A DNA stretch of 51,133 bases from JAVBWI01 sp036677445 (GTDB taxonomy: Bacteria > Bacillota > Clostridia > Christensenellales > CAG-138), in the NCBI GenBank assembly GCA_036677445.1, contig JAVBWI010000012.1, positions 1 through 51,133 on the forward strand, read 5' to 3'. Positions 1 through 7,682 of the stretch are shown here, piece by piece. A program made the translations under genes and the position numbers. Under the pieces are notes generated by a model, which saw only the letters and a program-made list of their open reading frames with translations, was not told the DNA's origin and did no database searches. Within the stretch, counting starts at the first letter, position 1, and each line of letters opens with the position of its first letter.

Positions 1-318
1 GAAGTATTTAAACATGAAGCACCTGGAGTATCAGGTAGAACCCGATTTTGCCGCCAGCTGAAGTGGCAGACGCACGGCCTCGTTCCTTTTTGCGCATAAT
101 TCTTGACAGTACCATTACGGGATTGTATGTGTGAACCTTATTGAATTGAAACCGTGAAATCCCTTTTTCGGAACTGCCTACGCAGGCTTTGGAACGGGCG
201 TTTGTCATGGATGAGTATTCTGTTGATACAAGATACTCATAAATACAAACAAGTAATTTCTATAAGCCTTATAAAGGAATTGCTAAAAACAGGGTCTCGT
301 GGAATCGTAGATTAGATG
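1..318. other. Left flank with no recognised gene
   Basis: I see no supported gene here. A 66-codon frame on the minus strand (208 to 8) resembles no family I know and has no convincing ribosome site. Given the decayed alcohol dehydrogenase tail next to it, this stretch is probably eroded sequence. Confidence 0.3.
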
Positions 319-417
319 AATGATAATTTTAATAGTTTCTTTGTTAGGGTTGAGATCTAGCGCCTTAAAATAGTGCTCAAGCGGATATTCGTGGGCAATG
401 ATTAACTCCGGCAACAG
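319..417 (-). pseudogene. Remnant of a zinc alcohol dehydrogenase C-terminus
   Basis: On the minus strand a short reading contains PELIIAHEYPLEHYFKALDL followed by KETIKIII. This resembles the C-terminal end of sorbitol/threonine-type medium-chain dehydrogenases, where a 'plithrfpLeeyeeAfe...k.iKvil' pattern is usual. Nothing of the catalytic or NAD-binding domain is present upstream; the reading runs straight into an inverted repeat at 420-452. It is best read as a leftover fragment. The identification rests on about 30 residues and is tentative. Confidence 0.35.
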
Positions 418-419
418 AT

Positions 420-452
420 CCCAGCCCATATTCGTTTCCGATATGGGCTGGG
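420..452. terminator. Strong 12-bp stem-loop, possible terminator of the leftward operon
   Basis: CCCAGCCCATAT (420-431) and ATATGGGCTGGG (441-452) are perfect inverted repeats around a 9-nt loop. The hairpin lies about 130 nt past the stop of the last leftward gene. There is no T-run on the minus-strand exit side, so it may protect the 3' end of the mRNA rather than terminate transcription. Confidence 0.45.
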
Positions 453-581
453 GAGGGGAAAAAGGAGGAGGTGTATGCATTCTTAATATTTTCCTGATTA
501 TAAACAGTAATGAATGTCTGCTTGCCCATTGCTACTCTGTCAGAAGCACATGGAGGAACGTTACCGCTCCGGTTGTTTTGG

Positions 582-1478
582 TCACTCGATTATATCGGGA
601 AACCAGTATCGGGATTGCCTGCGCTGCTTGCTGGAATCCATTTTATGCAGATTTGCAAGCCCTTCAAATACAATATCTATCGCTGTCTGCTGCCCGTCTC
701 CCGCAGTAAAGGGTTCGCGTGTGACGAGATTATTGTCTACGGATACAACCGCGCCGCCGCGGCGGCCGAAAAGATTCGCGAGCGTGACAATGGCTGAAGA
801 CTCCCGGTCCCAGTACAGTACGCCTGCACGGTGGTAGTAATCGATGATTTCCATATGCCGGGGCTGGAAGTAACCGCCCACGGAAAGCCGCCCGCAACCG
901 ACATGCTCGCTGTCGCCAGACCGGCCAACGCCTACGCTATAGCGGGCGCCAAGGCTCTCCGCAGCCTTTACAAAGGCAGTAACAAGCTCGTAACTGCATA
1001 CGGCGGGGTATCCCGCATGCACATAGGTTTGGGACATACCGTCATCCCGTACGACGCCGCTTGCAATGATGACATCGCCGCTTTTGATGTCTCTGCCTAT
1101 TGCAGCGCCGCCGCCAAGGCGCAGGAACGTGGTTGCCTTTGTATAATGCATGAGCTCAACGAGCACTAGCTCGGCTTCCGGCGCACCGCTTCCACCGCTG
1201 ACAATGCTGATGTGCGCGCTCTTATAATACCCGCTGTATGTCGTGAACATACCGCTTTTCCCTGCGATTACGCCGTTTGCCAGCCGCTTTCCCAGCAGAA
1301 TCGCGGGGTCTTCGCCGTAGACGAGCAGCGGATCGCGTACCACCATGATTACATAATCGCCCACGAGCGACGGGTCAACCTGCGTAAGTGCGGGCTTACC
1401 GTCGATGGTAAAACCGCCGGGCTTCATGATGTCCGCATAATCGTAACGGAACGCAATCCTTTCAAATGGATCAAGCAT
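582..1478 (-). CDS. Nucleoside (uridine-like) phosphorylase family protein
   Basis: A 298-residue member of the PNP/UDP phosphorylase family, which splits a nucleoside with phosphate into a free base and ribose-1-phosphate in the cytoplasm. The phosphate-binding segment around SGGSGAPEAELVLVELMHY, the LRLGGGAAIG segment and the later SDVIIASGVVRDDG-like strand fit the uridine-phosphorylase branch; the C-terminal VLYWDRESSAIVTLANLFGRR holds the acidic ligand region. It is slightly longer than Escherichia coli Udp. The ATG at 1478 is preferred over an in-frame GTG at 1487 because AGAGGTG lies 6 nt upstream. It is the last gene of the leftward arm, 11 nt after the YjbQ gene. The substrate is unknown; context suggests a modified nucleoside. 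Confidence 0.85.
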   Translation of the reverse strand: MLDPFERIAFRYDYADIMKPGGFTIDGKPALTQVDPSLVGDYVIMVVRDPLLVYGEDPAILLGKRLANGVIAGKSGMFTTYSGYYKSAHISIVSGGSGAPEAELVLVELMHYTKATTFLRLGGGAAIGRDIKSGDVIIASGVVRDDGMSQTYVHAGYPAVCSYELVTAFVKAAESLGARYSVGVGRSGDSEHVGCGRLSVGGYFQPRHMEIIDYYHRAGVLYWDRESSAIVTLANLFGRRGGAVVSVDNNLVTREPFTAGDGQQTAIDIVFEGLANLHKMDSSKQRRQSRYWFPDIIE

Positions 1479-1489
1479 AAGTCGCACCT

Positions 1490-1891
1490 CTACTTTCCAA
1501 TAATCTCTAAATAATATTTTCTGTTGCGGGGCCCGTCAAATTCAAAAAAGTAGATGCCCTGTGACAATCCGATCACAAGCTCTCCTTTTTCAATAATGCA
1601 ACTTAATGAAACGCCAATCACAGCGGATTTGATATGGCCGGATGCGTCCGTGGGCGTATCGAATTGGTGCTTAAAATCGATACGCGTTGGCACCAGGCGG
1701 TTCACTTCGTCCACGATATCCTCAAAGCCAAGCTCATCCATGCGCGATATCACCGTAACGCCCGCAGTGGAATGTGGTACCCACAGCGCTGCAATCCCGT
1801 TTTGCACGCCGCTTGCGGCGATTGCTGCGCGGACCTCATCTGTGATTTCAAACAGACCACTTTTGTTTGTTTTGATTGTAATCACTTTCAT
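1490..1891 (-). CDS. yjbQ: YjbQ/UPF0047 family protein
   Basis: A 133-residue protein covering the whole UPF0047 (YjbQ) family. It shows the hallmark HSTAGVTVISRMDE segment, the central FKHQFDTPTDASGHIKSAVIG stretch with its His/Asp/His metal-site pattern, and the terminal GLSQGIYFFEFDGPRNRKYY. Family members form trimers and have weak secondary thiamine-phosphate synthase activity; the true function is unsettled. A GAGGGGGG ribosome site precedes the ATG. It lies 14 nt after the SIS gene and 11 nt before the phosphorylase gene, inside a tight operon. Placement in a nucleoside- or base-degrading operon is unusual and suggests a role on a metabolite of that route. Confidence 0.85.
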   Translation of the reverse strand: MKVITIKTNKSGLFEITDEVRAAIAASGVQNGIAALWVPHSTAGVTVISRMDELGFEDIVDEVNRLVPTRIDFKHQFDTPTDASGHIKSAVIGVSLSCIIEKGELVIGLSQGIYFFEFDGPRNRKYYLEIIGK

Positions 1892-1905
1892 GACATGTTC
1901 CCCCC

Positions 1906-3024
1906 TCAGTCCACTATCAGTTCGCTGCTGCGGATATTCGGCAAGCCTTCCTCCGACCAGAGACCTTTATGGCCGCGGAAATATTCATTCCCCGCAGGTA
2001 CCTTGATATGGGCAATAACGGCCGCAGCAATTACGGAAGCGAACAGCGGAAAGAATTCCTCGGGCAGGCCTTCAGGCAGGCGTATGGCCGGGTAGCCCTG
2101 AAAAGCCTGGCCGCTTGTAACGATGAGCACGGGACGCTTCTGATGTACAAGCGTCTGTGCTAATTCGAGGCTGCGCCGGATGCTGCGGGCGTTGTGAGGC
2201 GCGAACAGAATTGTGGGAATACGCTCCGGGTCGTTGAAAAAGAAGTTGATATGCGCAAACTCTTCAATATCCTGTGAGGTGGCGATAATGCCCACCGCCT
2301 CTATCGCCTTGGCGGCGCCAAAATCCGCGGCGGAGCGGCATGACCCTGCACCCAATAATTCGATGCGCCCGGTTTGGCCACAGAGTGAAGCGAATTCCTT
2401 GAACGCTTGTACGTTTTCTGAGAGCGCGGCCTGCAAATCTTCGCGATATGCATAAATTTGCTTGCGCAGGGCGCTCGCTTCGTCCATTGTGACATGGCCC
2501 TTGACCTCTGCAAAGCGGATGGCCAGCAGATATAATGCCATCTGCGCCCCGGCATACCCGCGTACACCCGGTGCCGGTATGAACGGAGGCACCCGCACGG
2601 CGAACACCGCGTCAGCGTTCTGGGCCATCCGGCTGCTTGGGACGCCTGTCAGCGCCAGCGTCCGTGCTCCATTGTGGCGTAAAGCGGTCATTGCCTCCAC
2701 CGTACGGGCTGCCTCACCCGAATTGCTGATACCCACGGCAAGTATGTTTTTTGCGGGCTCTTGTAAAAAGCCCGCCACGTATCGCGACGCTTGCATGGAA
2801 GTTACCGCATGCGCATCGATGCCTGCCAGCCGCGCGAAAGCGAAGCTGGCGCCGAGCGCGGCGTTGTAAGAATCGCCGCTGCCAAAGAGAGTGATCTGTC
2901 TGGTGGAAAATATATCGGGTGTGGAGACGGCTTGCCTTGCGGAAGCCTCAGTGTCCCGGAAAATTTCCTCCATTAACCCGGGAATGCTGTTTGTCTGCAT
3001 GCTTAACGGATTGCTTTCGCACAT
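1906..3024 (-). CDS. SIS-domain sugar isomerase/deaminase-like protein
   Basis: 372 residues with two tandem SIS (sugar isomerase) domains, arranged as in the isomerase half of GlmS, AgaS or FrlB. The first domain has ITLFGSGDSYNAALGASFAF and the phosphosugar-binding VGISNSGEAARTVEAM; the second has IELLGAGSCRSAADFGAAKA and a conserved-looking SQDIEEFAHINFFF. There is no glutaminase domain. The ATG at 3024 follows AAGGAAAGG at a good distance, so an upstream in-frame GTG/ATG extension to 3060 is rejected. It is 14 nt upstream of yjbQ. It probably isomerises or deaminates a phosphorylated (amino)sugar produced by the neighbouring PfkB kinase. Confidence 0.8.
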   Translation of the reverse strand: MCESNPLSMQTNSIPGLMEEIFRDTEASARQAVSTPDIFSTRQITLFGSGDSYNAALGASFAFARLAGIDAHAVTSMQASRYVAGFLQEPAKNILAVGISNSGEAARTVEAMTALRHNGARTLALTGVPSSRMAQNADAVFAVRVPPFIPAPGVRGYAGAQMALYLLAIRFAEVKGHVTMDEASALRKQIYAYREDLQAALSENVQAFKEFASLCGQTGRIELLGAGSCRSAADFGAAKAIEAVGIIATSQDIEEFAHINFFFNDPERIPTILFAPHNARSIRRSLELAQTLVHQKRPVLIVTSGQAFQGYPAIRLPEGLPEEFFPLFASVIAAAVIAHIKVPAGNEYFRGHKGLWSEEGLPNIRSSELIVD

Positions 3025-3040
3025 AAACTTACCTTTCCTT

Positions 3041-3949
3041 CTATAGCAGCTTTTCCACACGCAATTGTAACGCCCTTTGTTTTGCCCTTGCGCGCAAGTG
3101 ATCGTCGACTAACGGCGGCACGCTGTATTGCTCAATAATGAAGGACGCAGAAACCGCAGCACAGATGCCTGCTTGACGGATATCCCCATTACTTTCGCAG
3201 TATCCGGCCAAAAAACCGCCGGTGGACGCGTTGCCGCCGCCCGTCACATCCACAACGGATGCCGCCGCTGCCGGAATATGATAGAGATGCTTCTTATCGC
3301 TGACGAGCGCGCCGTTTGCGCCCATACGCAGTATTAACACGCGCGCGTGCATATCGTGCAGCGCTTTGACGATCGCGATTGGGTCATCCAGGCCGATCAA
3401 ACGCTTCCCTTCGGTTAGATTGATTGAAAAAAGCTCCATTGTACTTAGGCATTCCGCAATTGTGTCCCGGTTTTTCGGCGCGGCCGCCGCACCAAAAATC
3501 TCCCAGATCTTAACCATGGGATACCGCTCAAAGTATCGTTTTGCTTCTCCCCAGTAATTCTCTTCGCAGTCCTTGAAAAGATACATACCCTTGCAACTGC
3601 CGTAGCTCGCAGGGATTTCGTCAAATTCCGCCTGCATGAGTCGATGGCTGCCATACCCGGGGATCAGTATTTCTTCGCGTTCTCCGTCGGGGAAATACTT
3701 CACCTGCGCATGTGTACAGCGCTCCCGTCGGGGCGCGCCCGCCACGTCAATACCGTTTGTCAGAAACCATTGATCATATTTGCCTGCAAAATCGGGGCCT
3801 ATACCGCTGCATATGCCCACGTTGTCCGACCATAGGCGCATGCCGACGGCGGTGTAAGCGCCGCCGCCAAGCTGGTTCTTCATAACCTGACCGTCTGGAA
3901 GATAAATATCATCGATGATGATCTGGGTAAGTACAAAATAATCCGGCAT
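3041..3949 (-). CDS. PfkB-family carbohydrate kinase, Mak32-like variant
   Basis: 302 residues with the ribokinase fold: an N-terminal GGGAYTAVGMRLWS (usual GGxxxN region) and the C-terminal anion-hole segment VDVTGGGNASTGGF near residues 233-246. In ordinary PfkB kinases this reads DTxGAGDxF, and the Asp is the catalytic base. Here Asn (residue 240) replaces it, as I recall for the fungal Mak32-like branch. The ATG at 3949 follows AAAGGGAG; the frame is open further upstream but lacks a better site. It may be a kinase using another base, or a sugar- or nucleoside-binding protein without normal kinase activity. Confidence 0.75.
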   Translation of the reverse strand: MPDYFVLTQIIIDDIYLPDGQVMKNQLGGGAYTAVGMRLWSDNVGICSGIGPDFAGKYDQWFLTNGIDVAGAPRRERCTHAQVKYFPDGEREEILIPGYGSHRLMQAEFDEIPASYGSCKGMYLFKDCEENYWGEAKRYFERYPMVKIWEIFGAAAAPKNRDTIAECLSTMELFSINLTEGKRLIGLDDPIAIVKALHDMHARVLILRMGANGALVSDKKHLYHIPAAAASVVDVTGGGNASTGGFLAGYCESNGDIRQAGICAAVSASFIIEQYSVPPLVDDHLRARAKQRALQLRVEKLL

Positions 3950-3962
3950 GCTACGCTCCCTT

Positions 3963-4712
3963 TTAGTGGTCGAACATTTCAAAATAACGGATCAGCCGGT
4001 CACATATATACTCCAGCAACCGTTCTCCCTTTTCGGGAGTAGCCTTGGACGCTGCGCCGATGCGCCCGTCGTCAGGAGAGAGTTGTTTGGAAAGCCACCC
4101 AATGTCGTAATCGGAGAGCAAAGCGCGCACGTCGAGTTCTGACGCCAGTGCATCGCCGCGCACAAGCTCGGGCATGGCGTACTGCAAAACGGACGTTTCC
4201 AATTCGCCGCCATGGATGTCCACACCGACCGGCGTATCCAACAGGGGCTGCGCATCGTCAAAAAAGCGCGAGCCGAAGAAATTTACATTGTAAACAGTCA
4301 CACGGTATGTTTGAGCCCATTCCTGACCGTAGGCGGCGAATATAGGCGTATTTCCGCCGTGCGCGTTGAGTATAACCAGATGCTTCACGCCGTGGCGTTC
4401 CATATCGGAAAGAATATCTGCCACCATGCGGCGGATAGTATCCACGCGAAGGCTGAGCGTACCGGGAAAATCCAGATGTTCATGGCTGTTGCCATAATGC
4501 AGGGCAGGCAGGAACAGAAAATTGCGCAAAAAGCGTTTGGATGCCTTTCGGAAAAGTGCCTCGACTGTAAGCTCCAGCAAAAGATCATCCGTACCCAGCG
4601 GTAAATGGCGGCCATGCTGCTCAAGGGAAGATATGGGCAATACATAGGTGACTGTGTCTGGGCCGAGCTTTTTGAGCTCGGCCCAGCTCATACGGTTCAA
4701 GTACGCCAGCAT
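3963..4712 (-). CDS. Creatininase-family amidohydrolase
   Basis: 249 residues, the usual length for the creatininase/creatinine amidohydrolase family, whose members are dinuclear metal enzymes opening cyclic amides or hydrolysing formamides. Visible motifs are LEQHGRHLPLGTDD (Glu31, His33, Asp42 as metal ligands), HYGNSHEHLDFPGTLSL, LNAHGGN and VDIHGGELETS with the later ligand Glu. It sits 13 nt upstream of the PfkB gene and 7 nt after the 8-oxoguanine-deaminase-like gene. Family members include creatininase, FAPy deformylase (ArfB) and mycofactocin peptidase; a ring-opening or deformylation step on a heterocycle fits the context. The ribosome site is weak (GGTG). Confidence 0.85.
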   Translation of the reverse strand: MLAYLNRMSWAELKKLGPDTVTYVLPISSLEQHGRHLPLGTDDLLLELTVEALFRKASKRFLRNFLFLPALHYGNSHEHLDFPGTLSLRVDTIRRMVADILSDMERHGVKHLVILNAHGGNTPIFAAYGQEWAQTYRVTVYNVNFFGSRFFDDAQPLLDTPVGVDIHGGELETSVLQYAMPELVRGDALASELDVRALLSDYDIGWLSKQLSPDDGRIGAASKATPEKGERLLEYICDRLIRYFEMFDH

Positions 4713-4719
4713 CGTGCGA

Positions 4720-6084
4720 TCACCGGGCCTTTCTGAGCATTGCGTGCATCAACTTCGAGGCTTTTTCCGTAACGGCGGCCTCATCTGCAATATGGACAAG
4801 CCTGCCGTTTTCCGCTACAAGGTTTCCCGCAACCACCACAGCCTTTGCTGGGCGCGAATACCCTACGGTACCCAGAAGGCACGTGGGGTCCAGGTCTGCG
4901 CCCACGAAATCCAGCATGTTGACATCCAGCATGAACAGGTCGCCCGCCTTGCCAACGGCCAGACAGCCAATATCGTTGCGGCCGAGAATCCGTGCGCTGC
5001 CGCGTGTTGCGAGCTTGAGTATTTCATAACCGGTCGGCGCGGCGGTACTGTAGGCGAGGCGATGCAGGAGATAGGAAGCGCGGATTTCTGCGAGCAGATT
5101 GGAGGAGTCGTTGCTTGCGCTGCCGTCCACCGCAAGTCCGACCGGTACGCCGAGCCGCAGCATGTTTGGTATGCGGCATATGCCGGAGGCGAGCTTCATG
5201 TTTGATACGGGACAATGTGCGACGCCGGTTCCTGTATCGGCGAGTAATTGCAGCTCCTCATCGTTGAAGAAGATACCGTGGGCATACCATACGTCGCTTC
5301 CTAACCAGCCACAGTCCTCCATATAGGCCAGGGGACGCTTGCCCAGCTTTTCGAGGCAGAATTGTTCCTCATCCTTTGTTTCGCACAGGTGCGTATGCAG
5401 GCGTACGCCGAGCTGCCGTGCGAGCGAGGCGGATTCCGTGAGCAGCTCCGTTGTCACGGAAAACGGCGAGCAGGGAGCTAGCGCGATCTGGCGCATACTG
5501 TATGCGGATGGATCGTGGAATTTTCGGACGATCCGCTCGCTGTCCTTCAATATAGTATCGACGGATTGCACAAGGTCGTCGGGGGGCAGGCCGCCGTCGC
5601 TCTTTCCGCGAGACATGCTGCCACGGGTTGCGAAAAAACGGATACCAAGATCGCCTGCCGCCTCGAACTGCATGTCGATGAACTCTTCGCTGCCTGTCTT
5701 TGGAAACACGTAATGGTGATCCATTACGGTGGTGCATCCGTATTTCAGCAGTTCGCCCATGCCTACCAGAGAGCTGTGGTAAATGCAGTGATCGTCGAGC
5801 CCCCGCCATATTTCGTATAGCGTGACCAGCCATGGAAAGAGCTCCATCTTTTGCACTTTAGGCAAATTCCGCGTAAAGGTCTGGTACAGATGATGGTGCG
5901 TGTTGATGAGGCCGGGATATACAAAGCAGCCGCTTGCATCAATCACATTGTCCGCCGTTTTCGCTTCGCTGCCGATGTAACGGATAATGCCGTCCTCAAT
6001 CAGAATGGAAGCGCCGTAAAGGACGCTGTCCGCATCATCAACCGTGATAATCGCTTTTGCGTTTTTAATCAATGTACTGGCCAT
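4720..6084 (-). CDS. Amidohydrolase of the 8-oxoguanine deaminase / AtzB-TrzN type
   Basis: 454 residues of a metal-dependent hydrolase (amidohydrolase superfamily, subtype III) that deaminates or dechlorinates aromatic N-heterocycles. The metal-binding set is visible: THHHLYQTFTRNLP near residue 62, HLCETKDEEQ, YAHGIFF and VDGSASNDSSN. The last motif and the HHHLYQ stretch are typical of 8-oxoguanine deaminase and hydroxyatrazine N-ethylaminohydrolase. A good AAGGAGG precedes the ATG. It is the second gene of the leftward arm, 20 nt after the enamidase-like gene. Deamination of a purine or similar base is the most likely reaction; the exact substrate cannot be read from sequence. Confidence 0.85.
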   Translation of the reverse strand: MASTLIKNAKAIITVDDADSVLYGASILIEDGIIRYIGSEAKTADNVIDASGCFVYPGLINTHHHLYQTFTRNLPKVQKMELFPWLVTLYEIWRGLDDHCIYHSSLVGMGELLKYGCTTVMDHHYVFPKTGSEEFIDMQFEAAGDLGIRFFATRGSMSRGKSDGGLPPDDLVQSVDTILKDSERIVRKFHDPSAYSMRQIALAPCSPFSVTTELLTESASLARQLGVRLHTHLCETKDEEQFCLEKLGKRPLAYMEDCGWLGSDVWYAHGIFFNDEELQLLADTGTGVAHCPVSNMKLASGICRIPNMLRLGVPVGLAVDGSASNDSSNLLAEIRASYLLHRLAYSTAAPTGYEILKLATRGSARILGRNDIGCLAVGKAGDLFMLDVNMLDFVGADLDPTCLLGTVGYSRPAKAVVVAGNLVAENGRLVHIADEAAVTEKASKLMHAMLRKAR

Positions 6085-6104
6085 ACTGTCCTCCTTATTT
6101 CGCG

Positions 6105-7382
6105 TTATTTCCAGAAACCGGAGATACTCATGTCCGCAAAGCCTTCATAATGACGACCGGGCTGTGGGGGAAAGAACAGGTGCTCCGTGATACCGGAAAC
6201 GTATTCCCTGCGGCCGTTTACAGTGCAGCACCGTGCGGTTGGCCTTGAATCCTTGCCACGGAAGGCAATGATGCGTCCATCTACGATGACCATGGAGTTG
6301 CCGAATGGGTCGCCGCATTCGATGGCCTTTAGTGCATCCGTACCTACGGAGCCCGGAGGATTGTCGATCACTTGAAGATCCGCCTCGCGGCCGACTTCTA
6401 TTTTACCGGTGTTCAGACGGTAAAGATCGGCCGTGTTGCCCGTTGCCATAGCAATGGCGGTTTCTGCCGGTATGCCATTAAACGCCGCCGCTTTTACGAT
6501 GGCGCGGTTGATTGCGCCCGGCAACGAAGCCTGGCCCGTAGGCGCATCGCTGCCCACAATAAGGCGGTGTAACTGTCCTTTCTTGGCCATATGCTGTATG
6601 ATCTTGTTAAAATTCACAAAGTTGCCGTTCACCACGAGTTCGAGCGGGATGTCGCATTCATCCATCAAACGCTGGATATGGTCGAACGATACGGCTGTGG
6701 AGCCGCCGTTGGTATGCGCAACCTTGTTGGGCTTCAGCTTCATAATTTCTTTGGACGTGACCCGGGAAGAACCGGGGATGGACGGAGGCGCCAAATGTAC
6801 GGAATAGAAGAAGTCATACTTCCTGGCCCATTCAAGCATGGGGGAGATCTCCTCGGGGTCGGAAAGACCGCCGCCGCCAATCTCTGCAATCAACCATACG
6901 CCTGCCTCGTGCATTTCTTTAAAGTCCTGCTCCGTCAAGCCGTGGACAAGCACCAGTGCGCCGCCATGAAATTTCAATGCTCCGCCTGGACGGAAGCGGT
7001 CAAACACGCGCTTGGAAAGGATCGCGGCAGCCTTGCAGCCGATTGCGTCGTCATAAAAACGCGGCCAACCAGGGCCCTGCTCGCCTTCGGAGATCATGGA
7101 AGTCGTGCCGGAATACAATGCATCGGAATAGGTACCCACTGAACCGCGTTGTGGTGCGTAATCATCCAGCGTGTTGTGGATGTGGCAATCGATCAGGCCG
7201 GGGGCAACGATTTGCCCGTCAACATCCACAACGGTTTCGATGCCGGAGGCGTTGACCTTGCCCTCATAGCCGATTTCCACTATTTTACCGTCTCTGACTA
7301 CAATCGTATCGCCGGGCAATATACCTTTTCGGATGTCTCCGCTTACAATCTTGTCGATCGATTTAATGATCAGGTTGCTCAT
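6105..7382 (-). CDS. Enamidase-like amidohydrolase
   Basis: 425 residues resembling, along most of the length, enamidase of nicotinate fermentation in Eubacterium barkeri as I remember it. Shared-looking blocks include KIVSGDI near the N-terminus, PGLIDCHIHNTLDDYAPQRG, LKFHGGALVLVHGLTEQDF, the PGSSRVTSKEIMKLKP segment, GSDAPTG and MATGNTADLYRLNTGKIEVG. Enamidase hydrolyses a cyclic enamide to an aldehyde acid plus ammonia. The ATG at 7382 follows AAGGAG. It is the first gene of the leftward arm, directly behind the promoter with operator O1. No 6-hydroxynicotinate reductase, methyleneglutarate mutase or dimethylmaleate genes lie beside it, so the substrate is probably another partly reduced N-heterocycle. 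Confidence 0.8.
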   Translation of the reverse strand: MSNLIIKSIDKIVSGDIRKGILPGDTIVVRDGKIVEIGYEGKVNASGIETVVDVDGQIVAPGLIDCHIHNTLDDYAPQRGSVGTYSDALYSGTTSMISEGEQGPGWPRFYDDAIGCKAAAILSKRVFDRFRPGGALKFHGGALVLVHGLTEQDFKEMHEAGVWLIAEIGGGGLSDPEEISPMLEWARKYDFFYSVHLAPPSIPGSSRVTSKEIMKLKPNKVAHTNGGSTAVSFDHIQRLMDECDIPLELVVNGNFVNFNKIIQHMAKKGQLHRLIVGSDAPTGQASLPGAINRAIVKAAAFNGIPAETAIAMATGNTADLYRLNTGKIEVGREADLQVIDNPPGSVGTDALKAIECGDPFGNSMVIVDGRIIAFRGKDSRPTARCCTVNGRREYVSGITEHLFFPPQPGRHYEGFADMSISGFWK

Positions 7383-7458
7383 ATACAGATCTCCTTTTTT
7401 GAATAATAAAAGCTGAATTTTCCAAAATCCTGTCATATATGACTGAGAGTATAAAGAT

Positions 7459-7488
7459 ATACTAACATGACCGTCGTACGTCGGTCAA
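7459..7488 (-). promoter_or_regulatory. Promoter of the leftward catabolic arm
   Basis: On the minus strand TTGACC (7488-7483) and TAGTAT (7464-7459) are separated by 18 nt. The spacer and the -35 box are covered by palindrome O1, so bound repressor would block polymerase. Transcription would start near 7452, about 70 nt before the enamidase-like gene. Confidence 0.65.
7469..7486. promoter_or_regulatory. Operator O1, near-perfect palindrome
   Basis: GACCGTCGTACGTCGGTC is symmetric except for one T/A pair. The core CGTCGTACGTCG recurs at 7613-7624 on the other divergent promoter. Position inside the leftward promoter and the GntR/UTRA gene in the same locus make it a likely repressor site. 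Confidence 0.7.
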
Positions 7489-7563
7489 GATGGTTTAGAT
7501 ACAAAATATTTGCGAGGCGTTATTTAGCGAAAATCCAAGAAAATAAATGGATTTTTTATGTTG

Positions 7564-7592
7564 TTGACAAATGCGGACGATACAAATATAAT
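7564..7592 (+). promoter_or_regulatory. Consensus sigma-A promoter of the rightward arm
   Basis: TTGACA (7564-7569), a 17-nt spacer and TATAAT (7587-7592) match the housekeeping consensus perfectly. Start is expected near 7599. Such a strong promoter would need repression, and operator O2 lies just downstream of it. Confidence 0.85.
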
Positions 7593-7610
7593 AGAGGCTA
7601 TAAACAATAG

Positions 7611-7626
7611 TTCGTCGTACGTCGTA
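7611..7626. promoter_or_regulatory. Operator O2
   Basis: TTCGTCGTACGTCGTA carries the same core CGTCGTACGTCG as O1. It begins about 12 nt downstream of the predicted start, a road-block position. Sharing between two divergent promoters indicates joint control of both arms. Confidence 0.65.
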
Positions 7627-7682
7627 TCAGAAAGACAATAAGCAAATGTTCATATTACTTAAACAAGCTTGAGCAGCGAATA

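Noticed and set aside
6105..7382. Full nicotinate fermentation cluster
   Set aside because: Only the enamidase-like gene fits; dehydrogenase, reductase, mutase and isomerase genes are missing, and the hydratase pair belongs to a different operon.
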